From the NCBI GenBank assembly GCA_963747595.1, contig CAVVFO010000003.1, positions 248,001 through 312,000 of the forward strand: a stretch of DNA of 64,000 nt, read 5' to 3'. Position 1 is the first letter of the stretch. Each line of letters starts with the position of its first letter. The translations under genes were made by a program, and so were the position numbers. The notes below the pieces were generated by a model. That model was not told the origin of the DNA, ran no database searches, and saw nothing but the letters and a program-made list of their open reading frames with translations. Source of the stretch: Oleiagrimonas sp963747595. GTDB taxonomy: Bacteria; Pseudomonadota; Gammaproteobacteria; Xanthomonadales; Rhodanobacteraceae. This document shows positions 43,948 to 51,303 of this stretch, piece by piece.

Positions 43948-45618
43948 ATGTGTGGTTTTGTGGCGGTACTGCATCCCGGTGGCGACGTCAGCGCGTTGCG
44001 ACCGGTGGTGCTCGACCAAGCGCGTCTGCTGCGGCATCGCGGGCCGGACTGGAGTGGCATTTATGCCGACCGCAATGCCATTCTGGCACATGAGCGGCTG
44101 GCCATCGTCGATGTGGTGCACGGCGCGCAGCCGTTGGTGTCGAACGATGAGGAGCAGATCCTGGCCGTCAACGGCGAGATCTACAATCACCGCGAATTGC
44201 GGCAACGATTTCCCGACTACGCCTTCGCCACCGAGTCCGACTGCGAAGTGATCCTGCCGCTGTATCACGCCTGTGACACGGAGTTCCTGAATGATCTGGA
44301 CGGCATGTTCGCGTTCGTGCTCTGGGACCGGGCGCGGGGCGACTGGCTGATCGCGCGCGACCCCATCGGCATCGAACCGCTGTACACCGGCCACGATGCG
44401 CAAGGGCGCCTGTATGTGGCGTCGGAAATGAAGGCGTTGATGCAGGTGTGTGTCAGCGTCGAGGTGTTTCCGCCCGGCTGCTGGCAGAGCAGTGAGTCCG
44501 GAGGGCCGCAGCGCTACTACCAACCGGCGTGGCGCGATTTCGATGCAGTGTGCAATGGGCCTGCCGATCCGGCGCCGCTGCGCGAGGCGCTGGAGACCTC
44601 GGTGCATCGGCACATGATGAGCGACGTGCCCTATGGCGTGTTGCTTTCCGGGGGGCTGGACTCGTCGCTGATTGCCGCCATCACCGCGCACTACGCGGCC
44701 AGACGCACCGAAGACGATGATCGCAGTGCTGCGTGGTGGCCACGGCTGCATACGTTTTCCATCGGGCTGGAGGGGTCCCCCGATCTGGCCGCGGCGCAGA
44801 CGGTGGCCGATGCACTGGATACCGTGCACCACACCTTCCACTTCACCGAGCAGGAAGGCCTGGACGCCATCGATGACGTGATCCGCCATATCGAGACCTA
44901 CGACGTGACCACCGTGCGCGCCTCCACGCCGATGTACCTTCTGGCGCGGCGCATCCGTGCCATGGGCATCAAGATGGTGCTTTCCGGCGAGGGCGCGGAC
45001 GAGATCTTCGGCGGCTATCTGTATTTCCACATGGCGCCGGATGACCGCGAGTTCCACGACGAGCTGGTACGCAAACTGGACGCCCTGCATCAGTACGACT
45101 GCCTGCGCGCCAACAAGGCCATGGCGGCCTGGGGCGTGGAGGCGCGGGTGCCGTTCCTGGATCGGGATTTCCTGGATACGGCGATGTCGCTGGCGCCATC
45201 GGCGAAGCGCCCGGGCGATGGCCGTATCGAAAAGCACATCCTGCGCGAAGCCGGTCGTGGCCTGCTGCCCGATGCCGTGCTGTGGCGGCAGAAGGAGCAG
45301 TTTTCCGATGGCGTCGGCTATGGCTGGATCGATGCGCTCAAGGCGCACGCCGGGCACCAGGTCAGCGATGCGCAGATGGCGGTCGCGGCGCAGCGGTTCG
45401 CGGTCAATCCGCCGGCCAGCAAGGAGGCATATGTCTATCGTGAGTTGTTCGAGCGGCATTACCCGGGCGATGGGCCGGCGCGCCTGACTCCCGGAGGGCC
45501 CAGCATCGCCTGCTCCACGCCCACGGCCTTCCGCTGGTCGCAGAGCTTTGCGCAAAGCGACGATCCGTCCGGCCGTGCGGTGCGCGGTATCCATGGGCAG
45601 GCCAGCGACGCCACATAG
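43948..45618 (+). CDS. asnB: asparagine synthetase B (glutamine-hydrolysing)
   Basis: 556 residues. Cys2 is the glutaminase nucleophile (MCGFVAV), with the N-terminal amidotransferase motifs RHRGPDWSG and AVNGEIYNH. The synthetase domain has the PP-loop LLSGGLDSSLIAA and VLSGEGADEIFGGYLYF. Complete length. It makes asparagine from aspartate and glutamine. The stop TAG is shared with repeat copy D. Confidence 0.95.
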   Translation: MCGFVAVLHPGGDVSALRPVVLDQARLLRHRGPDWSGIYADRNAILAHERLAIVDVVHGAQPLVSNDEEQILAVNGEIYNHRELRQRFPDYAFATESDCEVILPLYHACDTEFLNDLDGMFAFVLWDRARGDWLIARDPIGIEPLYTGHDAQGRLYVASEMKALMQVCVSVEVFPPGCWQSSESGGPQRYYQPAWRDFDAVCNGPADPAPLREALETSVHRHMMSDVPYGVLLSGGLDSSLIAAITAHYAARRTEDDDRSAAWWPRLHTFSIGLEGSPDLAAAQTVADALDTVHHTFHFTEQEGLDAIDDVIRHIETYDVTTVRASTPMYLLARRIRAMGIKMVLSGEGADEIFGGYLYFHMAPDDREFHDELVRKLDALHQYDCLRANKAMAAWGVEARVPFLDRDFLDTAMSLAPSAKRPGDGRIEKHILREAGRGLLPDAVLWRQKEQFSDGVGYGWIDALKAHAGHQVSDAQMAVAAQRFAVNPPASKEAYVYRELFERHYPGDGPARLTPGGPSIACSTPTAFRWSQSFAQSDDPSGRAVRGIHGQASDAT

Positions 45619-45735
45619 GGCGGATCAAGGGACGCAAGTGACGGATTCGCCTGCTTGCCTGGCGGCGGGGTGGTTGTGCGCGAGCCGGCGGCTCCCTCGT
45701 GTGGCTCCCCGAATCGTCCTGCGAGCGGTGCCCAA
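45615..45735. repeat. intergenic palindromic repeat, copy D (right arm degenerate)
   Basis: Left arm ATAGGGCGGATCAAGGGACG, then GTGACGGATTCGCCTGCTTGC at 45639-45658 in two blocks, as in other copies. The right arm is eroded (GCCGGCGGCTCCCTCGTGTG). TAG at 45616-45618 ends asnB; glmU follows. Confidence 0.7.
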
Positions 45736-45777
45736 ACCCGCTTAGAATGGGGCGGTTTTCGCTGATGGATGTTCTGC

Positions 45778-47142
45778 ATGAAGCCCCTGCACGTCATTGT
45801 TCTGGCCGCCGGCGCGGGCACGCGCATGAAATCGGCGCAGCCCAAGGTACTGCTGCCGCTGGCGGGCCGCGCCATGCTGGCGCATGTGCTGGATGCGGCG
45901 CGGGCCTTGCAACCCGAGGCCATCCACGTGGTACACGGGCATGGCGGCGACGCGGTGCGTGCGGCGTTCGTCGAGTCGGCGGACCTGCAGTGGGTGCATC
46001 AGGCGGAGCAGTTGGGCACGGGGCACGCAGTCCGCCTGGCGATGGCCGCTGTGCCGGACCCGGCACGCGTGCTGGTGCTGTACGGCGACGTGCCGCTGAT
46101 CCGTGAGGACAGCCTGCGCCCGCTGATCGAGAGCGATGCCACGCTGGCGATGCTGGCTGCCGAACTGGACGACCCGAGCGGCTATGGTCGCGTGGTGTGC
46201 GATGCCGGGGGCCGTGTTGCGGCCATCGTCGAGCAGAAGGATGCTGATGCCGCGCAGCGTGCCATCACCCTGACCAACACCGGCATCGTCGCCGCCGATG
46301 CTGCCAGTTTGCGCGGCTGGGTCGCGCAGCTGGATACCGGCAATGCGCAAGGCGAGTACTACCTCACGGATATTTTCGCGCTGGCTGCCGCCGATGGTCG
46401 CCCGGCCGCTTGCGTGCAGCTGGATGATGCCGTGGAGGCCAGCGGTGCCAATACGCCATGGCAGCTGGCGGCACTGGAAAAACACCATCGCTGCCGCGCC
46501 GCACGGCGTCTGGCCGCCGCGGGCGTGCGCCTGGCGGATCCGCAGCGCTTCGACGCCCGCGGCCGGGTTGCCGCGGGGCGCGATGTGGAAATCGATATCG
46601 ACGTGATTCTCGAAGGCACTGTGACATTGGGCGACAACGTGCGCATCGGGCCGTTCTGTCGTCTGCGTGATGTGGAGCTGGCAGCCGGCACGGTGGTCCA
46701 CGCGCATTGCGATCTTGAAGGCGTGGTCACCCACGGCGCAGCGGACATCGGCCCGTTCGCGCGCCTGCGCCCGGGCGCCGAGCTGGCGGCAGGCGCGCAC
46801 GTGGGCAACTTCGTGGAAATGAAAAAAGCGGTCCTGGGCGAGGGGAGCAAGGCTGGCCATCTGACCTATCTGGGCGATGCGCGCATCGGTGCCGGGGTCA
46901 ATATCGGTGCCGGCACCATCACCTGCAACTACGATGGCGTGAACAAGTTCGTCACCGCCATCGGTGACGGGGCTTTCATCGGCTCCAACACCGCACTGGT
47001 GGCGCCGGTGCGGGTGGGCGCAGGTGCCACCATCGGCGCCGGGTCGGTGATCGCCGCGGATGCGCCCGCCGACAAGCTCACGGTGGCGCGGGGGCGTCAG
47101 GTCACCATCGAAGGCTGGCAGCGACCGGAAAAGCACACGTGA
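45778..47142 (+). CDS. glmU: bifunctional GlmU (GlcN-1-P acetyltransferase / GlcNAc-1-P uridyltransferase)
   Basis: 454 residues. The N-terminal pyrophosphorylase domain has LAAGAGTRMKSAQPKVLLPL and YGDVPLI; the C-terminal left-handed beta-helix has hexapeptide repeats and GAGTITCNYDG near the acetyl-CoA site. It makes UDP-GlcNAc for peptidoglycan and LPS. I chose the ATG at 45778 over the one at 45769 because a GGA lies at the right distance and it matches the family N-terminus MKPLHVIVLAAG. Confidence 0.97.
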   Translation: MKPLHVIVLAAGAGTRMKSAQPKVLLPLAGRAMLAHVLDAARALQPEAIHVVHGHGGDAVRAAFVESADLQWVHQAEQLGTGHAVRLAMAAVPDPARVLVLYGDVPLIREDSLRPLIESDATLAMLAAELDDPSGYGRVVCDAGGRVAAIVEQKDADAAQRAITLTNTGIVAADAASLRGWVAQLDTGNAQGEYYLTDIFALAAADGRPAACVQLDDAVEASGANTPWQLAALEKHHRCRAARRLAAAGVRLADPQRFDARGRVAAGRDVEIDIDVILEGTVTLGDNVRIGPFCRLRDVELAAGTVVHAHCDLEGVVTHGAADIGPFARLRPGAELAAGAHVGNFVEMKKAVLGEGSKAGHLTYLGDARIGAGVNIGAGTITCNYDGVNKFVTAIGDGAFIGSNTALVAPVRVGAGATIGAGSVIAADAPADKLTVARGRQVTIEGWQRPEKHT

Positions 47143-47220
47143 ATAGAAGGGAGTGAGCGGCGGGTCAAAGTGGCGCGGCGGTCTCTTTCCTCACTTCTCC
47201 TCACTTACTTGCGGTCCTGC

Positions 47221-48210
47221 TCACCGGTAACTCCACCCGTCGATTTCCACCAGCAGTTCGCGTCGGCAGACGTCGCCGTGCAGCAGGAGGATCGGTGTGC
47301 CGGGGAGGCGTTCCTGCAGAAGCTGCCGCACTTGCGGCGCATGTCCGGCGTGGCGCACATACACTTTCAGGGGGGTGTGTGCGCCGAAGCGTGGCGGCAT
47401 GCCGCCTGCGTCCAGCAGGGCATGCAGGTTGGCCAGCGTTTCGTGCAACTGGGCGTGCAGATCGCCCTCGTGCTGCGAGGCGTGGCCGACGATCGACGCG
47501 GTCCCGGAAATGGCCAGGGCGTCGCCGCCGGCCAGCGCGGTGGCGCGGGCAAAGCTGGGCGGGGTGGCGCCGTACTGGCGCGGATAGGTCCACGCGCTCA
47601 TCTGGCGCGGGTTTTCCACCCGCCTCCCGGGTTGCGTGGCGGCCAGGCAGTACACCTGCAACCGGTCGTCCTGCAGGTGATGGCCAATGGCAGTCGCGGC
47701 GGGAAATCCGCTGGCGAAAAAATCTCCCATGCCGGCGGCGCGACCGTCACAGAAGCGCTTGTAGCGTTCCTCGTCCGCCTCTCCCGCATTGATGTGGCCA
47801 AGGTAATTCCAGAGTCGCTGGACATGACATGCAGCGTGATCGGCCAGAAATCCGCACAGGGTGGCATAGGCATGCCGCGCCGTGCCCTCGATGCCCTCCT
47901 TGCCACCCGCATCCAGGTCCAGTGCGGCAAACAGCCAGCCGCCGCCCGCCGCCCATTGCAGCGGGCCCCGTTTCCCCTGGGTTACCGTGGCGTCCACGCG
48001 CCACACTTCCTGCACGAGCGGCCGCGACAGCGGGTCCAGCCCCACCCTGAAACACCGTGGATCATCTGCCAGCTCGGCCCGGGATCCGAACCCGAAGACC
48101 GCGAGCGCACCCGGCGCATCCAGCGGGTTCCCTGACACAGATTCGTAACTGACCGCAGGTGCGGCCGCGATCGATGGCGCCGCCATTTTGCGAGTGACAA
48201 CCTGATTCAT
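47221..48210 (-). CDS. xanB2: XanB2-like bifunctional chorismatase (3-/4-hydroxybenzoate synthase)
   Basis: 329 residues with a C-terminal YjgF/Rid-like domain typical of chorismatases; conserved segments include LWNYLGHIN, YKRFCDGRAAG, PRQYGATPPSFARA and ISGTASIVGH. In Xanthomonas XanB2 splits chorismate into pyruvate plus 3- and 4-hydroxybenzoate; 3-hydroxybenzoate primes the xanthomonadin polyene and 4-hydroxybenzoate feeds ubiquinone. GAGG lies seven bases before the ATG. The gene is divergent from the ACP gene and marks the left border of the pigment cluster. Confidence 0.9.
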   Translation of the reverse strand: MNQVVTRKMAAPSIAAAPAVSYESVSGNPLDAPGALAVFGFGSRAELADDPRCFRVGLDPLSRPLVQEVWRVDATVTQGKRGPLQWAAGGGWLFAALDLDAGGKEGIEGTARHAYATLCGFLADHAACHVQRLWNYLGHINAGEADEERYKRFCDGRAAGMGDFFASGFPAATAIGHHLQDDRLQVYCLAATQPGRRVENPRQMSAWTYPRQYGATPPSFARATALAGGDALAISGTASIVGHASQHEGDLHAQLHETLANLHALLDAGGMPPRFGAHTPLKVYVRHAGHAPQVRQLLQERLPGTPILLLHGDVCRRELLVEIDGWSYR

Positions 48211-48313
48211 CCAGCAACCTCTGACATGCATGCGTATGCCGTTGCGTTCCATCCGCAACGCGCTGGCGGCATGATGCCGTGGCCGGCACCAAACCACCAT
48301 GATGCCCACATGG

Positions 48314-48367
48314 TACACTCCGCGCCCGTTGTCGTCGGGGCACGGGCCCGCCAAACGGGGGCTTTTT
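48314..48367 (+). promoter_or_regulatory. leader of the pigment operon: possible -10 box and terminator-like hairpin
   Basis: TACACT (48314-48319) may be a -10 box. Downstream, GCCC..CC (48346-48352, one bulged G) pairs with GGGGGC (48357-48362) around AAAC, followed at once by TTTTT (48363-48367), the layout of an intrinsic terminator. A competing pairing of GCCCG (48324-48328) with CGGGC (48343-48347) would use part of the same arm. The ACP gene starts 26 bases after the T-run. Confidence 0.45.
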
Positions 48368-48392
48368 CAGGGTGAAGCAGTACACTTACAGC

Positions 48393-48662
48393 ATGACTGA
48401 ACAAACCACGGCCGAGCGCGAGCTGGCAGAACTCATTGTCACCAACTTGAATCTGGAAGAGGTCGAACCGGCCGATCTGGATCCGCAGGCGCCGCTGTTC
48501 GGTGGTGAACTGGGGCTGGATTCCATCGATGCCCTGGAGATCGCGCTGGCCATCTCCAAGACCTATGGCTACCAGTTGCGCTCGGACAACCCGGACAACC
48601 GCGAGATTTTCGCCAATCTGCGTGCGCTGTCCGCACATGTGCAGGCGCATCGCACCACCTGA
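48393..48662 (+). CDS. acyl carrier protein of the aryl-polyene cluster
   Basis: 89 residues. The phosphopantetheine site is GLDSIDALEIA with Ser44, and the fold is the four-helix acidic ACP. It carries the growing aryl-polyene chain for the ketosynthase pair encoded at 57.6-59.6 kb. An in-frame GTG at 48372 could give seven more residues; the ATG at 48393 gives the usual length. It is the first gene of a rightward operon running to the ketoreductase at 54.9 kb. Confidence 0.9.
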   Translation: MTEQTTAERELAELIVTNLNLEEVEPADLDPQAPLFGGELGLDSIDALEIALAISKTYGYQLRSDNPDNREIFANLRALSAHVQAHRTT

Positions 48663-48732
48663 GGGCGCTTCGGCTTCGATCGCGGCAGGACCGTCCGCAG
48701 CCGGGCCCGAAGGATCCGTGAGGGCACCCACC

Positions 48733-49437
48733 ATGTCCGTCGCCACGACCATTGCGCATCGTTCGAGTGCGCCACTGCTGGTGGCCTACGCGCTGCTGGC
48801 ACTGACCGGCGCCGTCATCGATGCCAATGATGTGCGGCTGGGGGCACTTTGCGTCCTGATTGCGGCCGTGAGCATGTCGCTGTCGGGGCGCGCCGGCCTG
48901 CGCGGCTGGGGGGGGTGGCTGGCCATAGTGGCCGTGATGGCCGGCCTGGCCGCACGCGGTTGGATCACGCTGGCACTGGACATGGTGCCGATACTGTTCA
49001 ATGCCGCGGTATGCCTGCTGTTTGCCCGCACATTGCGACGCGGGCACGAGCCGTTGGTGATCCGCATCATCCGGGTCATGGAAGGTGAGGTGCGGCTCGA
49101 TCTTCCGGGTGTTCGCGTCTATGCCCGTCATGTGACGATGTTCTGGGCACTCCTGCTGGGTCTGCAGACGGCGGTCCTGCTGCTGCTCTGGATGACGGTC
49201 GCCCCCGGCGGGCTGCTGGCTGTCCTCGCGCTGCATGGACCATGGGCGGTCGATGCCCGCCATGCCGTCTGGTATACCCATCTGGGTGTGTATCTGCTGC
49301 CACTGCTGGGGATGCTGGCCGAACATAGCGTGCGACGCCTGGCCCTGCGTCACATGTCGCACCTGAGCCTGCCTGCGTTCGGCAGACGGCTTCTCCAGCG
49401 CTGGCCGCAGCTTTTGCGGGAAACGGCCGCGCCGTGA
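48733..49437 (+). CDS. aryl-polyene cluster membrane protein (COG4648-like)
   Basis: 234 residues with about six hydrophobic helices (from LLVAYALLALTGAVIDAN to AVWYTHLGVYLLPLLGML). The motif RIIRVMEGEVRLDLPGVRVYARHVTMFWALL resembles the COG4648 membrane proteins found in aryl-polyene and xanthomonadin clusters. Function unknown, perhaps pigment assembly at the inner membrane. GAGGG lies eight bases upstream of the ATG. Its TGA overlaps the GTG of the next gene. Confidence 0.78.
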   Translation: MSVATTIAHRSSAPLLVAYALLALTGAVIDANDVRLGALCVLIAAVSMSLSGRAGLRGWGGWLAIVAVMAGLAARGWITLALDMVPILFNAAVCLLFARTLRRGHEPLVIRIIRVMEGEVRLDLPGVRVYARHVTMFWALLLGLQTAVLLLLWMTVAPGGLLAVLALHGPWAVDARHAVWYTHLGVYLLPLLGMLAEHSVRRLALRHMSHLSLPAFGRRLLQRWPQLLRETAAP

Positions 49438-49739
49438 CTGCGGCGAGGTTTCAGCTGACCTTCTGCGTCGATCCGGCGCATCCGTGCCTGGCGGGGCATT
49501 TCCCCGGCCGGCCGCTGGTCCCCGGCGTGATGTTGCTGGAGCAGGTGGCGTCGGGTTTGCGGCGATGGCGCGACCAGCGCATGGCACGTGTGCTGGATGC
49601 CAAGTTCCTGGCGCCACTGCAACCGGGCCGGGAGGCGCAGGTGCAACTCGAGGCAGTCGCCGACAGTGCGCAGGTGCGGTTTCGCATTGTTGCCGGTGAT
49701 ACGCTGCTGGCACGCGGCCGCATCGAGGGATCGACATGA
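49434..49739 (+). CDS. hotdog-fold 3-hydroxyacyl-ACP dehydratase-like protein (FabZ/ApeI type)
   Basis: 101 residues from a GTG that overlaps the previous stop (GTGA). HPCLAGHFPGRPLVPGVMLLEQ is the FabA/FabZ active-site segment: the catalytic His is in GHFPGRP. It is shorter than FabZ, as is usual for aryl-polyene dehydratases. It would form double bonds in the polyene. Its stop overlaps the ATG of the acyltransferase. Confidence 0.85.
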   Translation: MTAARFQLTFCVDPAHPCLAGHFPGRPLVPGVMLLEQVASGLRRWRDQRMARVLDAKFLAPLQPGREAQVQLEAVADSAQVRFRIVAGDTLLARGRIEGST

Positions 49740-50692
49740 GCGCGCACTGGAGTCATCGCCCGGAAGGCGGCGGACGTTTCGCCATCTGGCTGATCCGCAG
49801 CATTGCCTTGCATGCAGGGCGCCCGTTCGCGCGCCTGCTCCTGTATCCGGCCACGCTGTATTTCTATCTGCGCCGCTGCCATGAGCGCCAGGCGTCGCGA
49901 GCCTTCCTGCGCCGTGTTCTGCAACGACCGGTCCATGCCTGGCACGTCATGCACCACATCCACAGGTTCGCCGGCACCATCCTGGACCGGGTGTTTTTCC
50001 TGACGCGTGGCCTGCATGGTTTTGCAGTGCAGACGCAGGGGCTGGACCAGCTGGATGCGGCGCTTGCGAAAGGCCGGGGGGTGCTGCTGCTGGGATCGCA
50101 TCACGGTAGTTTCGAAGCATTGCGCGTATTGGCCGACAGGATCGAGGACGTGCCGTTGCGCATTGTCCTGGACAAGAGCCAGACACCCATCCTCACCGAG
50201 CTGCTGGAGGCGCTGTCACCGGGGCTGGCCGAGTGCATCATCGATGCGGCCGGCGATCCCACGTCGGTGGTCCTGGCCTTGTCCGAGGCGGCGGCCAGCG
50301 GCCACATGCTGGCCTTGCTGGCCGATCGGGGCCGCGTCGACGAGGGCGTGCACCGTGTACCGTTCCTGGGGAAGATGGCGCCATTCCCGGCCGGGCCGTT
50401 CGCGCTGGCGGCGGCCTTGAAGGTGCCGGTGGTGCTGTGCTTCGGGCTGTATCAGGGCGGCAATCGTTACACTCTGGTCTTTGAGCCGTTCGCCGATCCG
50501 GTGGTCTTGCCGCGCGAGCGGCGTCAGGACGCCCTGCGTGAGATCGTCACCCGTTATGCTGCGCGACTGGAACATTACGTGCGGCTCGAGCCCTACAACT
50601 GGTTCAATTTCTATGATTTCTGGCAAGAAGATCACGCTGCTGATGCTCGCGGCGATGCTGCTCCCGCTGTCCAGCGTGGCCGCCGCGCCTGA
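49736..50692 (+). CDS. LpxL-like lysophospholipid/lipid acyltransferase of the pigment cluster
   Basis: 318 residues. A membrane-proximal N-terminus is followed by GVLLLGSHHGSFEALR, the HX4-D/E-type catalytic motif of the LpxL/HtrB acyltransferase family, and later LLADRGRVDEGVHRVPFLGKMAPFPAGPFALA. The closing segment EPYNWFNFYDFW is typical of aryl-polyene cluster acyltransferases. It probably joins the polyenoyl chain to a glycerolipid head. Its last 80 bases overlap the start of the LolA-like gene in another frame. Confidence 0.85.
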   Translation: MSAHWSHRPEGGGRFAIWLIRSIALHAGRPFARLLLYPATLYFYLRRCHERQASRAFLRRVLQRPVHAWHVMHHIHRFAGTILDRVFFLTRGLHGFAVQTQGLDQLDAALAKGRGVLLLGSHHGSFEALRVLADRIEDVPLRIVLDKSQTPILTELLEALSPGLAECIIDAAGDPTSVVLALSEAAASGHMLALLADRGRVDEGVHRVPFLGKMAPFPAGPFALAAALKVPVVLCFGLYQGGNRYTLVFEPFADPVVLPRERRQDALREIVTRYAARLEHYVRLEPYNWFNFYDFWQEDHAADARGDAAPAVQRGRRA

Positions 50693-51272
50693 CCGCGCCA
50701 GCTGCAGCAAAACCGCCGCATTGATCGGCCGGCTGACGCAGCCGCCGCCGACCCACACGCCATTCGCCGAGGCGAAGTTCTCGCCGTTGCTGAGTCGGCC
50801 GCTGGTGACCTCCGGCGAGCTGGTCTGGAGCGGGGGACTGCATCTCGAACGACGCGTGAAGGTTCCTTATGCCGAGTCCACGGTGATTGCCGGCGGCGAA
50901 GTGGCCGTCACCCGCAAGGGACACGGCACGAAGCATTTCTCGCTGGACCGCGCCCCGCCACTGAAAGCGCTGCTGCACGGGCTGGTGTCGGTGCTCTCGG
51001 GTAATGTCAAGCAGTTGCAACAGACCTTCAAGGTCCGCCTCGATGGTCAGCCCGATGCCTCCTGGACCATCACCCTGCAGCCGCGCGCGCCGCAACTGGC
51101 GCGGCAGCTGGCCGGCATCCGCCTGGATGGTTCGGGCAATACGCTGGCCTGCATGGAAATCACCCAGAAGCGCGGCGACGTCAGCATGGATCTGCTGGGC
51201 GACCTGGCCAAGGCCATGCCCGCGCATCCCACCCGCGCCAACTTGACCGCGCTGTGCCGCACGTCGCAATGA
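50613..51272 (+). CDS. LolA-like periplasmic lipoprotein carrier
   Basis: 219 residues. A clear signal peptide (MISGKKITLLMLAAMLLPLS, cleavage at about VAAA) is followed by a LolA-like half-barrel: FAEAKFSPLLSRPLVTSGEL, then WSGGLHLERRVKVPYAESTVIAGG. Such proteins in aryl-polyene clusters are thought to move the pigment lipid across the periplasm. The ATG sits inside the 3' end of the acyltransferase gene; starting later would remove the signal peptide, so the 80-base overlap is probably real. Confidence 0.82.
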   Translation: MISGKKITLLMLAAMLLPLSSVAAAPDRASCSKTAALIGRLTQPPPTHTPFAEAKFSPLLSRPLVTSGELVWSGGLHLERRVKVPYAESTVIAGGEVAVTRKGHGTKHFSLDRAPPLKALLHGLVSVLSGNVKQLQQTFKVRLDGQPDASWTITLQPRAPQLARQLAGIRLDGSGNTLACMEITQKRGDVSMDLLGDLAKAMPAHPTRANLTALCRTSQ

Positions 51273-51303
51273 CGTCGGAGTCCATGCGTCCAGGGGCTTA
51301 CTG

